A DNA stretch of 64,000 nucleotides from Corallococcus soli (GTDB lineage: Bacteria > Myxococcota > Myxococcia > Myxococcales > Myxococcaceae), in NCBI RefSeq assembly GCF_014930455.1, contig NZ_JAAIYO010000019.1, forward strand, positions 44,756 to 108,755. The letters run 5' to 3'. The notes under the pieces were generated by a model. That model ran no database searches. It saw only the letters and a program-made list of their open reading frames with translations, and had not been told where the DNA came from. Positions 33,834 through 42,925 of the stretch are shown piece by piece (within the stretch, counting starts at the first letter, position 1; the number at the start of each line of letters is the position of its first letter). The position numbers were made by a program, and so were the translations under genes.

Positions 33834-35576
33834 TCAGTGCTTGCCGGCGGCGCCGGCCGGGGCCGTCACCTCCACGGGCGCGGGGAGCCGCTCCAGCGCC
33901 AGCCGCAGGGCCTCGCGGCCCAGGTAGGAGCCGCGGATGCGCCACTTGGGCTCGTTGACGATGAGGGCGGCCACGGCCACGCGCGGGTTGTCCTTGGGCG
34001 CGAAGCCGACGAACCACGAGTAGTCGCGGAAGGGCTCGCGGTCCGCGAGCGTGCCCGTCTTGCCCACGGCGTCCTTCACCTGGAAGCCGCGCTCGCGGAA
34101 CACGCTGCGCGCGGTGCCGTGGGTGACGGTCTCCTCCAGCATGCGCGTGAGGGCGTGCGCGGCGGTGGGCGTGAGCACGGGCTCCGGCTCCGGCGTGGGC
34201 ATGAAGGGCTCCGGCTCCACCAGCACCGGATCCACCCAGCGGCCCTCGTTGGCGGCCACCGCGGCCAGCAGCGCGCCGTGCAGCGGCGACAGGTACACGT
34301 CCCCGAAGCCCGCGCCGGTGTTGGCCAGCGCGAAGCCGTCCTCCGGGATGTACGCCAGCGACACGTCCAGCGGCTGGGCGAAGGGGATCTCCCGGTTGAA
34401 GCGCATGCGCGCGGCCATCCGCCTGAGGGCGTCCGCGCTCAGGTGCTTTTTCGTCATCTTGGCGAAGATGACGTTGGCGCTCTTGCCCATGGCCAGCGCC
34501 AGCGAATAGCAGGCGCCGTCGCGGTCGCTGTCCTCCAGCTGCCGCGCGGACAGGCTGCGCTTGCCGCCGTAGAAGCACGACTCCGTCTCCGGGGCCACGC
34601 CGGCCTCCAGCAGCGCGCTGCCGGTGACGATCTTGAAGATGCTCGCGGCGGGGAACACCGCGCGCACGGGCAACCCGCGCAGCTCGGGCTTCGCCTCGGA
34701 GTGCTCGGCCATGGCCAGGACGCGGCCGGTGGAGGGCTCCAGCACCACCGCGGCGCCGTAGGGCACCTGGTAGTTCTGCATGATCTTCGTGAGCGACGCC
34801 TGGAGCCCGGGGTCGATGGTGAGCACCTGATCCGGCGCGCTCTTCGTCCCCTTCACGACGAGCTTGCCGCCATCCAGCTTCGCGCGCGCCACCAGGTCCT
34901 GCGCCCGGGGCAGCCCCTGCATCTTGCCGAACGGCGGCGCCTTCTCCCGCGAGGGCACCGGCGACGGCGGCACCATGCCGGGCTCGAATGAGACGTCCTC
35001 CTTCGCGGCCAGCGCCTCCGCCAGCGCGCGGGCATCCACGGGGCGCGTGTCCACGCCCGGTCCATCCGCGGCGGGCACGTCAGCACCCGCCGTCGTTGAA
35101 GCGGCGGCTTGAGCGCCCGCGTCCGGACCACCGGCCCCCTGCGCGAGGTGCGCGCCGGCGATACCCGCATCCGGGCCACCGGCCCCCTGCGCGAGAGGAG
35201 CCCCCGGAGCAGCGGCGTCCGGAGTCCCCATTGCCACGGCGGCATTCGCACCGGGGGCACCCGTGACCGGGGCCTGCTCCACCTGGGGGCCGGCCTTCCC
35301 CGATGCCTGGGCCGCCGCAGCGCCAGCGTCCGGAGCCAGCCCGGCCGTCGTCGCGGTCCCGGGGGCGCGTTGCGCGGCCTCCACCCGCTCCACCAGGGCA
35401 CGGGCGCCGGCAGGGCCCGCATCCGCTCCCAGCGCGTTCACCGCCGCGGCCAGCGCCTGGGCATCCGAAGGGGTGAGGGCCGCGGACGGCGCGCCCCCCG
35501 CGTCCGGGGCCGAGGCGCCCAGCAGCATCGTGAGGGGGAACAGCGGCAGGGCGGCGAGGAAGCGGCGAATCGTCAT
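33834..35576 (-). CDS. Penicillin-binding transpeptidase with Ala/Gly/Pro-rich N-terminal linker
   Basis: A 580-residue exported protein. After a signal peptide (MTIRRFLAALPLFPLTMLLGA) come about 190 residues of low-complexity Ala/Gly/Pro/Asp, including two copies of a 16-residue repeat around LAQGAGGPDAG (about 128-154). The transpeptidase domain has all three motifs: SIFK (Ser312, Lys315), SAN (366-368) and KTG (506-508, in AVGKTGTLADREPFRDY). There is no transglycosylase domain, so it is a class B-type or PbpA-like D,D-transpeptidase acting in the periplasm. It converges on the PATAN gene with 10 bases between the stop codons. Confidence 0.88.
   Translation of the reverse strand: MTIRRFLAALPLFPLTMLLGASAPDAGGAPSAALTPSDAQALAAAVNALGADAGPAGARALVERVEAAQRAPGTATTAGLAPDAGAAAAQASGKAGPQVEQAPVTGAPGANAAVAMGTPDAAAPGAPLAQGAGGPDAGIAGAHLAQGAGGPDAGAQAAASTTAGADVPAADGPGVDTRPVDARALAEALAAKEDVSFEPGMVPPSPVPSREKAPPFGKMQGLPRAQDLVARAKLDGGKLVVKGTKSAPDQVLTIDPGLQASLTKIMQNYQVPYGAAVVLEPSTGRVLAMAEHSEAKPELRGLPVRAVFPAASIFKIVTGSALLEAGVAPETESCFYGGKRSLSARQLEDSDRDGACYSLALAMGKSANVIFAKMTKKHLSADALRRMAARMRFNREIPFAQPLDVSLAYIPEDGFALANTGAGFGDVYLSPLHGALLAAVAANEGRWVDPVLVEPEPFMPTPEPEPVLTPTAAHALTRMLEETVTHGTARSVFRERGFQVKDAVGKTGTLADREPFRDYSWFVGFAPKDNPRVAVAALIVNEPKWRIRGSYLGREALRLALERLPAPVEVTAPAGAAGKH
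35128..35223 (-). repeat. 48-bp tandem repeat in the transpeptidase gene
   Basis: The block CCACCGGCCCCCTGCGCGAG occurs at 35128 and again at 35176, exactly 48 bases apart, and encodes a 16-residue repeat (LAQGAGGPDAG core). Two copies are visible; copy number could vary between strains. Confidence 0.6.
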
Positions 35577-35725
35577 GCGTCGGGGCTCTCCTTGGGGGGC
35601 AGGGAGCAGGCCGGCGAATCGTAGCCGCTGAGGGCGCGCTGTCCACGGCTTGCTCCCTCGACTGCTGCCTTCGTCCAGGAGAAACCTGGGAAGGTGACCG
35701 GAGGTCCAGTAGGGTCCTGTGCACC

Positions 35726-36613
35726 TTGGACGGACCTAAAGAGATGGTGGTGATCTGGGCCGCGGAGCTGCGGCGGGCGGTGCGCAGCGGGCGCGCGCTC
35801 GTGCTGCTCGGGCTCTACAGCATGTTCTCCGCGCTGGTGCTGCTCGTCGTGGGCTTCGTCACCCGCGAGCTGCAGACCCAGGTGAACGACAAGCTGATGG
35901 CCGCCGGCGCGGACGCGGAGGCCACCGCGCGCGCCGCGGACGAGATGCACCAGGGCGTCCTGGGCTTCCTCACCAGCAACGACACCGCGATGATGCAGGC
36001 CCTGTCGCAGGTGCCCATCGTCGTCCTGGTGGTCTTCAAGATCACCCTCTTCTTCCTGCCGGCCTACATCGCCCTGATGGGCTTCGACCAGGTGAGCGGC
36101 GAGGTGGGCCCGCGCTCCATCCGCTACCTCACGGTGCGCGCGCGCCGCTCGTCGGTGCTGATGGGCAAGTTCCTGTCGCAGGCCACGCTGCTGCTGGGGC
36201 TGGTGCTGGTCATCGACCTGGCCATCTTCGTCTACGCGCGCATCCTCAACCCCGACTTCGCCATGGGGCTGTTGGTGGTGAACCTGCTGAAGTTCTGGGG
36301 CGCGACGATCGTCTTCTCGCTGGCGTACGTGGCCCTCACCACCCTGTGCTCCAGCCTGTTCCGCAGCCCGGCGGTGAGCCTCGTCTTCAACTTCATCCTG
36401 CTGTTCGTCTTCTGGCTGATGGACTCCGTGGGACGCGCGGTGGCGGACACCAGCCTGCTGCGCTTCGTGCGCTACCTGTCCCCGTCCTACTACTCGGGCA
36501 ACCTGCTGCACCCGCAGCTGGCCGAGTTCGCCGGCAGCGGCGCGGCCTACGCCGCCTTCGCGGCCATCTTCCTGGGGGGCGCCTACGGCGTCCTGCGCGC
36601 GAGGGACCTGTGA
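35726..36613 (+). CDS. ABC-2 type transporter permease
   Basis: A 295-residue membrane protein with about six helices, including VLLGLYSMFSALVLLVVGFV, IVVLVVFKITLFFLPAYIAL and the C-terminal YAAFAAIFLGGAYGVLRARD. The ...EVGPRSIRYLTVRARRSSVL stretch after the second helix is the typical coupling loop of ABC-2 permeases. The start could be TTG at 35726 or ATG at 35744; neither has an ideal ribosome site. The downstream ATPase gene starts inside the stop (GTGA), so the pair is a coupled two-gene exporter. Substrate unknown. Confidence 0.85.
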   Translation: MDGPKEMVVIWAAELRRAVRSGRALVLLGLYSMFSALVLLVVGFVTRELQTQVNDKLMAAGADAEATARAADEMHQGVLGFLTSNDTAMMQALSQVPIVVLVVFKITLFFLPAYIALMGFDQVSGEVGPRSIRYLTVRARRSSVLMGKFLSQATLLLGLVLVIDLAIFVYARILNPDFAMGLLVVNLLKFWGATIVFSLAYVALTTLCSSLFRSPAVSLVFNFILLFVFWLMDSVGRAVADTSLLRFVRYLSPSYYSGNLLHPQLAEFAGSGAAYAAFAAIFLGGAYGVLRARDL

Positions 36614-37521
36614 GCGAGCTGGCCATTGAACTGACCCGCGTCTCCAAGCACTTCGGCCCCAAGGTCGCCGTCAACGCGGTGAGCCTCCAGGTGCGCCAGG
36701 GCGACGTCTTCGGCCTGATTGGCCCCAACGGCGCCGGCAAGACGACGACCTTCTCCATGATGTGCGGCTACCTCTACCCGTCCGAGGGCTCGCTCCAGGT
36801 GATGGGCGTGTCGCCCACCACGCCCGGCGCCCTCAAGGGCCGCGTGGGCGCGCTGCCCCAGGACGCGGTGCTGCCGCCGGGCTGGGAGGTGGGCGCGCTG
36901 CTCATGTACTGGGCCCGCCTGTCCGGCCTGCCCCAGCCGGAGCACGAAGCGCGCGGCGCCCTGGAGAAGGTGGGCCTGATGGAGGCCTGGCAGGTACAGA
37001 CCCAGGCGCTCAGCCACGGCATGGCCAAGCGGGCCGCCATGGCCCAGGCCCTCATGGGCCGCCCGCCCCTGGTGCTCCTGGACGAGCCCACCGCCGGGCT
37101 GGATCCGCGCATCGCCGCCCAGGTGCGTCAGGTCATCAAGGACATGAAGGGCACGCAGACCGTCGTCGTCTCCAGCCACAACCTCCAGGAGCTGGAGGAG
37201 CTGTGCGACGCGGCCGCCATCCTCGACAAGGGGTCGCTCGCGCAGGCGGGCACCATGTCGGAGCTCACCGGCCAGGGCGCCGAGTTCCGCGTCCAGATCG
37301 CCCGGGGCGACGTCATCCTCCCGGAGATCACCTCCCTGCCCGGCGTCATCGGCGCGCGGATGGAGGGCGCCGACGTGCTGTGCGTGCGCTTCGACGGCCA
37401 GGCCCACAAGGCCGAGGAGGTCATCAGCCGCACCGTGGGCCACCTCATCCAGCACCAGACGCTGATCCTCGGCGTCAGCCGGGGCCGCCGCCTGGAAGAC
37501 CGCGTCCTCCAGCTCTTGTAG
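36610..37521 (+). CDS. ABC transporter ATP-binding protein
   Basis: A 303-residue ATPase of the NatA/CcmA-like group: Walker A GPNGAGKT, Q-loop GALPQDAVLP, signature LSHGMAKRAAMAQAL (LSHGM in place of LSGGQ), Walker B LVLLDEPTAGLD, and switch VVVSSHN. A C-terminal about 85-residue extension (GQGAEFRVQIARGDVILPEI) matches the accessory domain of ABC-2 exporters. The GTG start at 36610 overlaps the permease stop. The pair energises export of an unknown substrate. Confidence 0.9.
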   Translation: MSELAIELTRVSKHFGPKVAVNAVSLQVRQGDVFGLIGPNGAGKTTTFSMMCGYLYPSEGSLQVMGVSPTTPGALKGRVGALPQDAVLPPGWEVGALLMYWARLSGLPQPEHEARGALEKVGLMEAWQVQTQALSHGMAKRAAMAQALMGRPPLVLLDEPTAGLDPRIAAQVRQVIKDMKGTQTVVVSSHNLQELEELCDAAAILDKGSLAQAGTMSELTGQGAEFRVQIARGDVILPEITSLPGVIGARMEGADVLCVRFDGQAHKAEEVISRTVGHLIQHQTLILGVSRGRRLEDRVLQLL

Positions 37522-37525
37522 GACC

Positions 37526-37540
37526 GCGCCCCACGGGCGC
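37526..37540. terminator. Small hairpin between convergent ABC and tusA genes
   Basis: GCGCCC-CAC-GGGCGC fills most of the 19-base gap between the stop codons of the ABC ATPase and the TusA gene. The 6-bp stem with no U-run makes termination uncertain. Confidence 0.35.
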
Positions 37541-37771
37541 TCACCCCGCCTTGCGCACCCAGCCCACATAGTGGGCGCCCCGGCGCTCCAGGCGCACGAG
37601 CTCGTTGCCGGTGGCCTCGCACCATGCGGGCAGGTCCGCCTCCAGGCCCCGGTCGGTGGACACCAGCTCCACCAGCGTCCCGGGGGGGAGGCGCCGCATC
37701 GCCTTGGCGATCTCCAGGATGGGCACCGGGCAGAAGGCCCCGGAGGTATCCACGCGCACACCGGCTTCCAT
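37541..37771 (-). CDS. TusA/SirA-family sulfur-carrier protein
   Basis: A 76-residue protein: VRVDTSGAFCPVPILEIAKA carries the CPxP active site of TusA, followed by LPPGTLVELVSTDRGLEADL and WCEATGNELVRLE. TusA proteins relay persulfide sulfur, for example to tRNA 2-thiouridine enzymes. ATG at 37771 has AGGA 9 bases upstream; an ATG at 37789 is also in frame. A second cysteine (WCEATG) is typical. It converges on the ABC ATPase gene. The partner is unknown. Confidence 0.85.
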   Translation of the reverse strand: MEAGVRVDTSGAFCPVPILEIAKAMRRLPPGTLVELVSTDRGLEADLPAWCEATGNELVRLERRGAHYVGWVRKAG

Positions 37772-37982
37772 GGGCTCGCATCCTGACATGGACACCAAAC
37801 GCACGCGGACATGCCGTGAGAGGGAATTTTGCTGCACCCCGCGTCGTTGTCCGCCCCTTCGGGACCCTCCAGACGTGGCGGATGCAGGCGGTCTTCGCGG
37901 CTTGCGTGTCTGGAATTCCCTCTGTTAAGTACCCCGCCCTTTCCCTACCCAGATACCCGCTTGGGCCCTCGGAGTCGGACCT

Positions 37983-39965
37983 ATGGCGCAGGAGCATTCC
38001 CAACCCATGAAGCCCAATGTCATCGTGGCCCTGTTGGTGGGCCTGGTGCTCGGGTTCGTTGGCGGCCGTGCCGCCAGCGGCTCGAAGCCCGCCACCCCCG
38101 GCAATTCGCCCACCGTCGCGCAGGCGGCCAAGCCCGGCGCCCGGCAGGTGGACCCCACCGTCTTCAAGGTGCCCATCGACGGCGCACCGGTGAAGGGCAG
38201 CGTCAACGCGCTCGTCACCATCGTGGAGTTCTCCGACTACGAGTGCCCGTTCTGCAGCCGCGCGCACAACACCGTCGTGCAGCTCCAGAAGGACTACGGC
38301 AGCAAGCTGCGCGTGGTGATGCGCCAGAACCCGCTGTCCTTCCACGCGCGCGCCAAGCCCGCGGCCCTCGCGGCGCTCGCGGCCGGTGAGCAGGGCAAGT
38401 ACTGGGAGATGCACGACAAGCTCTTCGCCAACCAGAAGAAGCTGGATGAGGAGAGCCTGGAGAAGTACGCCCGGGACATCGGCCTGGACGTCGCCAAGTG
38501 GAAGGAGGACATGACCGCCTCCCGTCTGTCCGACGTCATCGCCAAGGAGCAGGCGCTGGCCTCGCAGCTGGGCGCCAACGGCACCCCGGCCTTCTTCGTC
38601 AACGGCCGCTTCCTGTCGGGCGCGCAGCCCATCGAGAACTTCAAGAGCCTCATCGACGAGGAGCTCGCCAAGGCCGAAGCCCTGGTGAAGAGCGGCGTCG
38701 CCCCCGGTCAGGTCTACGCGAACACCATCGCGAAGGGCGTCGAGCGCGCCCCGGCGCGTCCCGCCCAGGGCGCCGCGGAGCCCGCCGCCGCCGCGAAGAA
38801 GATCGAGATCCCCGCGGACGCGCCCTCCTTCGGCCCGGCCACCGCGAAGGTCACCATCGTGGAGTGGTCCGACTTCGAGTGCCCGTTCTGCAGCCGCGTG
38901 GTGCCCACGCTCAACCGCATCAAGGAGACCTACGGCAAGGACGTGCGCGTGGTGTTCCGCCAGCAGCCCCTGCCCATGCACGCGAACGCGAAGATCGCCG
39001 CCCAGGCGTCGCTCGCGGCGCACGAGCAGGGCAAGTTCTGGGAGATGCACGACAAGATGTTCGCCAACCAGCGCGCGCTGGACCGCGCCTCCCTGGACAA
39101 GTACGCCCAGGAGCTGAAGCTGGACATGGCGAAGTTCAAGGCGGCGCTGGACAGCGGCAAGTACAGCGCGAAGGTGACGGCGGACTCTGAGGCGGGCAGC
39201 GCGGTGGGCGCCAACGGCACCCCGGCCTTCTTCGTCAACGGCCGCTTCCTGTCGGGCGCGCAGCCCTTCGAGGCCTTCAAGACCCTCATCGACGAGGAGA
39301 TCGCCAAGGCCGACAAGGCGCTCGCCGCCGGCACCAAGGCGGAGGACCTCTACGCCAAGCTGAACCAGGACAACGTGAACGCCGTCCCGGCCGCCCCCGC
39401 GGCGCCCGCCGAGCCGGCCGTGCAGAAGGTGGACGTGGGCAACGCCCCGGTGCGCGGTCCCGCCAAGGCGCCCGTGACCATCGTCGCGTGGTCCGACTTC
39501 GAGTGCCCGTTCTGCAGCCGCGCGGTGCCCACGCTCGACCAGGTGGAGAAGGCCTACGAGGGCAAGGTGCGGATCGCCTTCAAGCACCAGCCGCTGTCCT
39601 TCCACCAGCACGCGAAGGGCGCCGCCCAGGCCTCCATGGCCGCCCACGAGCAGGGCAAGTTCTGGCAGATGCACGACAAGCTCTTCGCCAACCAGCGCGC
39701 GTTGGACCGCGCGTCCCTGGAGAAGTACGCGCAGGAGCTGAAGCTGGACATGGCGAAGTTCAAGTCCGCCATGGACAGCGGCAAGTTCGACGCGCAGATC
39801 GAAGCGGACATGGCCGCCGGTTCCGCCGTGGGCGCGAACGGCACGCCCACCTTCTTCATCAACGGCCGCACCCTCGTGGGCGCCCAGCCCTTCGACGCCT
39901 TCAAGAAGGTCATCGACGAGGAGCTGAAGAAGGCCGGCGTGGCCGTCGCGGCGGACGCGAAGTAG
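37983..39965 (+). CDS. Membrane-anchored protein with three tandem DsbA-like domains
   Basis: A 660-residue exported protein. An N-terminal anchor (VIVALLVGLVLGFVGGRAAS) is followed by three DsbA-type thioredoxin domains, each with a CPFC active site (Cys 88/91, 300/303, 508/511), and each with the cis-proline GTPAFF or GTPTFF and a helical insert. Domains 2 and 3 are the more similar to each other (shared GKFWxMHDK, ANQRALDRAS, KYAQELKLDMAKFK), pointing to recent duplication. Low-complexity Ala/Pro/Lys linkers separate them. ATG at 37983 follows GGAG. It most likely acts in the cell envelope as a thiol oxidase or isomerase; direction of catalysis is not readable from sequence. Confidence 0.88.
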   Translation: MAQEHSQPMKPNVIVALLVGLVLGFVGGRAASGSKPATPGNSPTVAQAAKPGARQVDPTVFKVPIDGAPVKGSVNALVTIVEFSDYECPFCSRAHNTVVQLQKDYGSKLRVVMRQNPLSFHARAKPAALAALAAGEQGKYWEMHDKLFANQKKLDEESLEKYARDIGLDVAKWKEDMTASRLSDVIAKEQALASQLGANGTPAFFVNGRFLSGAQPIENFKSLIDEELAKAEALVKSGVAPGQVYANTIAKGVERAPARPAQGAAEPAAAAKKIEIPADAPSFGPATAKVTIVEWSDFECPFCSRVVPTLNRIKETYGKDVRVVFRQQPLPMHANAKIAAQASLAAHEQGKFWEMHDKMFANQRALDRASLDKYAQELKLDMAKFKAALDSGKYSAKVTADSEAGSAVGANGTPAFFVNGRFLSGAQPFEAFKTLIDEEIAKADKALAAGTKAEDLYAKLNQDNVNAVPAAPAAPAEPAVQKVDVGNAPVRGPAKAPVTIVAWSDFECPFCSRAVPTLDQVEKAYEGKVRIAFKHQPLSFHQHAKGAAQASMAAHEQGKFWQMHDKLFANQRALDRASLEKYAQELKLDMAKFKSAMDSGKFDAQIEADMAAGSAVGANGTPTFFINGRTLVGAQPFDAFKKVIDEELKKAGVAVAADAK

Positions 39966-39997
39966 TCCGCCTCCGCCCCACCGCCGTCTGAAGCACA

Positions 39998-40036
39998 GAA
40001 GGCCGTCGGCTCCCACACTGGGAACCGGCGGCCTTC
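39998..40036 (+). terminator. Terminator after the triple-DsbA gene
   Basis: GAAGGCCG (39998-40005) pairs with CGGCCTTC (40029-40036), with inner CCCA/TGGG pairing, then GTGTTTCC. It lies about 30 bases after the stop and before the convergent ridA gene. Confidence 0.6.
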
Positions 40037-40078
40037 GTGTTTCCAGGGCCCTCTCAAGGGCCCCGGACAGCCAGCGCC

Positions 40079-40465
40079 TCAGGAGACGGCGATGGCGTCG
40101 ATCTCCACCTTGGCGCCGCGCGGCAGCGCGGACACCTGCACGGTGGCGCGGGCCGGTGGCGCGCCGGTGAAGGCGCGGCCGTACACCTCGTTCACCTTGG
40201 CGAAGTCGCCCAGGTCGGTGAGGAAGATGGTGCAGCGCACGACGTGGGAGAAGTCCAGGCCGCTGGCGGCGAGCACCGCCTTGAGGTTCTCCATCACGCG
40301 CTCCGCCTGCGCGACGACGTCCCCGGGGACCATCTCCATCGTCTTGGGGTCCAGGGGAATCTGCCCGGACAGGAACGTCAGCTTCCCGGCGTCCACCTGC
40401 ACGGCCTGGGAGTAAGGGCCAATGGCCTTGGGGGCGTCGTCGGAGTGGATTGCCTTGCGCGCCAT
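40079..40465 (-). CDS. ridA: RidA family enamine/imine deaminase
   Basis: A 128-residue RidA (YjgF/YER057c/UK114) protein that hydrolyses reactive enamine/imine intermediates of PLP enzymes. It begins KAIHSDDAPKAIGPYSQAVQ, has LTFLSGQIPLDPKTMEMVPG and ends with the catalytic-arginine region PPARATVQVSALPRGAKVEI. ATG at 40465 has GAGGTG 7-8 bases upstream. It follows the rel gene on the same strand with an 80-base gap. Length and motifs are standard. Confidence 0.92.
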   Translation of the reverse strand: MARKAIHSDDAPKAIGPYSQAVQVDAGKLTFLSGQIPLDPKTMEMVPGDVVAQAERVMENLKAVLAASGLDFSHVVRCTIFLTDLGDFAKVNEVYGRAFTGAPPARATVQVSALPRGAKVEIDAIAVS

Positions 40466-40547
40466 GCAGCACACCTCGGGTGAGGCGGCCCCGAAAGGAC
40501 TGGGGGGCCGCGGGTCCGCCGCGCGCTGTAGCACATCCGGGCCGGGG

Positions 40548-42764
40548 TTAGATTCGCTCGACGGAGTAGACGCCCGTCAACCGCTCGATGGAGCGCATCA
40601 GGTCCGTGAGCTGCTTGAGGTCGGAGATGGTGACCTCGAAGGTGTTCACCGCCCGGTCATCGCCGGTGGCCCGGCAGTTCGCCTGGGAGATGTTGACGCT
40701 CTTCTTGGAGAACGTGTGGGTGATGTCCGCCAGCAGGCCGGGGCGGTCCGCCGTCAGCACGCGCAGCGTGACGGGCCGCTTGAAGTCGCCCTTCACGTCC
40801 CAGGACACGTCCACGCGCCGCTCGGGGTCGGTGGCCAGGGCCTTCTCGCATCCCACCGTGTGCACCGTCACGCCCCGCCCCCGGGTGATGAACCCCGCGA
40901 TGGGGTCCCCGGGAACGGGGTTGCAACAGCGCCCGAAGCGCACCAGCACGTCGTCCACGCCGCCAATCTGGACGCCGCTGCGGCTGTTGCGGCCCACCAG
41001 CCGCTTGGCCAGGTCCGTCATGCGCGACAGGCCCGGCAGCATGGACGTGTTGCCGTTGCCGTTGCCCGTCCCGTTGCCGGCGTCCGGACGCGGGGGCGGC
41101 TCCACCTGCGCCAGCTTGTCCTGCGGCACGATTCGCTGCACCAGCTGCTGCGGCGTCACCTTGCCGTAGCCGATGGCCACCAGCAGGTCGTCCTCGACGC
41201 GGAAGCCCAGCTCCTCGGCGACCTTCTTGAGCTCGCCGGACTTCATCTGCTTGTTGAAGTTGAGCTGGAAGCGCTTGAACTCGCGCTCCACCAGCTCGCG
41301 GCCCAGCTGGAGGCTCTTGTCGCGCTGCTGCTGCTTGATGAAGCCGCGGATGCGCTGCTGCGCGCGGCTCGTCTTGACGAAGGTGAGCCAGTCCTTGGAC
41401 GGGTGCGCCTGCGGGCTGGTGAGGACCTCCACCGTGTCGCCGTTCTTCAGCTTGTAGCGCAGGGGGACGATCTTCCCGTTCACCTTGGCGCCCACGCACC
41501 GCCCGCCCACGTCCGAGTGGATGGCGTACGCGAAGTCCACCGGCGTCGCCCCGCGCGGCAGGCTGCGCACGTCGCCCTTGGGCGTGAAGACGAACACCTC
41601 GTCGGTGAAGAGGTCCACCTTCACCGTCTCCAGGAACTCCTTGGGGTCCTTGAGGTCCTGCTGCCACTCCATGAGCTGGCGCAGCCAGGCGAACTTCTCG
41701 TCGTCCTTGGAGATGGGCGCGCGGCCCTCTTTGTAGGCCCAGTGCGCGGCGATGCCCTCTTCGGCGATCTTGTGCATCTCCGCGGTGCGGATCTGCACCT
41801 CCACGCGCTCGCTCAACGGGCCAATCACCGTGGTGTGCAGGGACTGGTACATGTTGGGCTTCGGGATGGCGATGAAGTCCTTGAAGCGCCCCGGCACCGG
41901 CTTCCACATCTGGTGCACCATGCCCAGCGCCTCGTAGCAGGCGGGCACGGCGGGCGCGATGATGCGGAAAGCGATGATGTCGTGGATCTGATCGAAGTCG
42001 ATGCCCTGCGACTTGATCTTCTTCCAGATGCTGTAGACGTGCTTGAAGCGGCCGCTGACGTCGCCCTTGAGCCCGCGCTCCTGGAGCTTGGCGCGCATCA
42101 GGTCGCAGGTGTCCTCGATGTACGCCTCGCGCTCCTTCTTGCGCTTGTTGAGCTGCTCCTCCAGCGCGAAGAACTCCTGGGGCTTCACGTAGCGGAAGGA
42201 CAGGTCCTCCAGCTCCGTCTTGATCCAGGAGATGCCCAGCCGGTTGGCCAGGGGCGCGTAGATGTCCAGCGTCTCCTGTCCGATGCGGGCCTGCTTCTCC
42301 TCGGACATGTGATCCAGCGTCCGCATGTTGTGCGTGCGGTCCGCCAGCTTCACGAGGATGACGCGGATGTCCTGCGCCATCGCGATGATCATCTTGCGGA
42401 AGTTCTCCGCCTGCTTCTCCTCCTGGGAGAGCGTCGCGGACGCGGAGAACTTGGACAGCTTCGTCACGCCGTCCACCAGCTGGGCGACCTCCGGCCCGAA
42501 CAGCTCCGTCAGCTCCTCCGCCGTGGCGAGCGTGTCCTCGATGGTGTCGTGGAGCAGGCCGGTGACGATGGACGCCTCGTCCAGCTTCAGCTCCGCGAGG
42601 ATGCCCGCCACCTCCAGGGGATGAATCAGGTAGGGCTCACCGGACTTCCGGAGCTGCCCCTGATGGACCTTGGCCGAGTAGACGTACGCCTTCTTGATGA
42701 TGTCCAGGTCGGGGTCCGGGTGGTACGACGCAACCCGCTGCAGGATGTCGTTCAGGCGAATCAT
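40548..42764 (-). CDS. rel: Bifunctional (p)ppGpp synthetase/hydrolase Rel (RelA/SpoT family)
   Basis: A 738-residue stringent-response enzyme. The N-terminal HD hydrolase keeps its metal ligands (LIHPLEV and LLHDTIEDT), followed by the synthetase (IHDIIAFRII, RFKDFIAIPKPNMYQSLHTT, VEVQIRTAEMHKIAEEGIAA), the TGS domain (FTPKGDVRSLPRGATPVDFA), and a C-terminal ACT domain (VTLRVLTADRPGLLADITHT). Both halves keep catalytic motifs. ATG at 42764 (MIRLNDILQRV) is chosen because that is where homologous proteins begin; an ATG at 42797 is possible. In M. xanthus (p)ppGpp is needed to trigger fruiting-body development. Confidence 0.92.
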   Translation of the reverse strand: MIRLNDILQRVASYHPDPDLDIIKKAYVYSAKVHQGQLRKSGEPYLIHPLEVAGILAELKLDEASIVTGLLHDTIEDTLATAEELTELFGPEVAQLVDGVTKLSKFSASATLSQEEKQAENFRKMIIAMAQDIRVILVKLADRTHNMRTLDHMSEEKQARIGQETLDIYAPLANRLGISWIKTELEDLSFRYVKPQEFFALEEQLNKRKKEREAYIEDTCDLMRAKLQERGLKGDVSGRFKHVYSIWKKIKSQGIDFDQIHDIIAFRIIAPAVPACYEALGMVHQMWKPVPGRFKDFIAIPKPNMYQSLHTTVIGPLSERVEVQIRTAEMHKIAEEGIAAHWAYKEGRAPISKDDEKFAWLRQLMEWQQDLKDPKEFLETVKVDLFTDEVFVFTPKGDVRSLPRGATPVDFAYAIHSDVGGRCVGAKVNGKIVPLRYKLKNGDTVEVLTSPQAHPSKDWLTFVKTSRAQQRIRGFIKQQQRDKSLQLGRELVEREFKRFQLNFNKQMKSGELKKVAEELGFRVEDDLLVAIGYGKVTPQQLVQRIVPQDKLAQVEPPPRPDAGNGTGNGNGNTSMLPGLSRMTDLAKRLVGRNSRSGVQIGGVDDVLVRFGRCCNPVPGDPIAGFITRGRGVTVHTVGCEKALATDPERRVDVSWDVKGDFKRPVTLRVLTADRPGLLADITHTFSKKSVNISQANCRATGDDRAVNTFEVTISDLKQLTDLMRSIERLTGVYSVERI

Positions 42765-42925
42765 CGAGGCGGTGACAATCGTAACTGCGTCAAACATCAG
42801 GGGCAACGTTCCCCTGGAACATCGTCCTTCCTTCACGGGCGTTGGAGTCGGGAGTGCCGGCGGCCCCGGGCTGCCGGCTTTCATTGACCCGACGTTTCAC
42901 GCCCCCCTAGATTGGCCCTCCGTCC

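Noticed and set aside
37128..40472. A 1114-residue minus-strand ORF across the triple-DsbA gene
   Set aside because: High GC and strong codon bias keep antisense frames open; the plus strand has a family-typical protein with signal anchor and motifs.
40422..42887. An 821-residue plus-strand ORF opposite rel
   Set aside because: Antisense shadow; the minus strand encodes Rel with all catalytic motifs.
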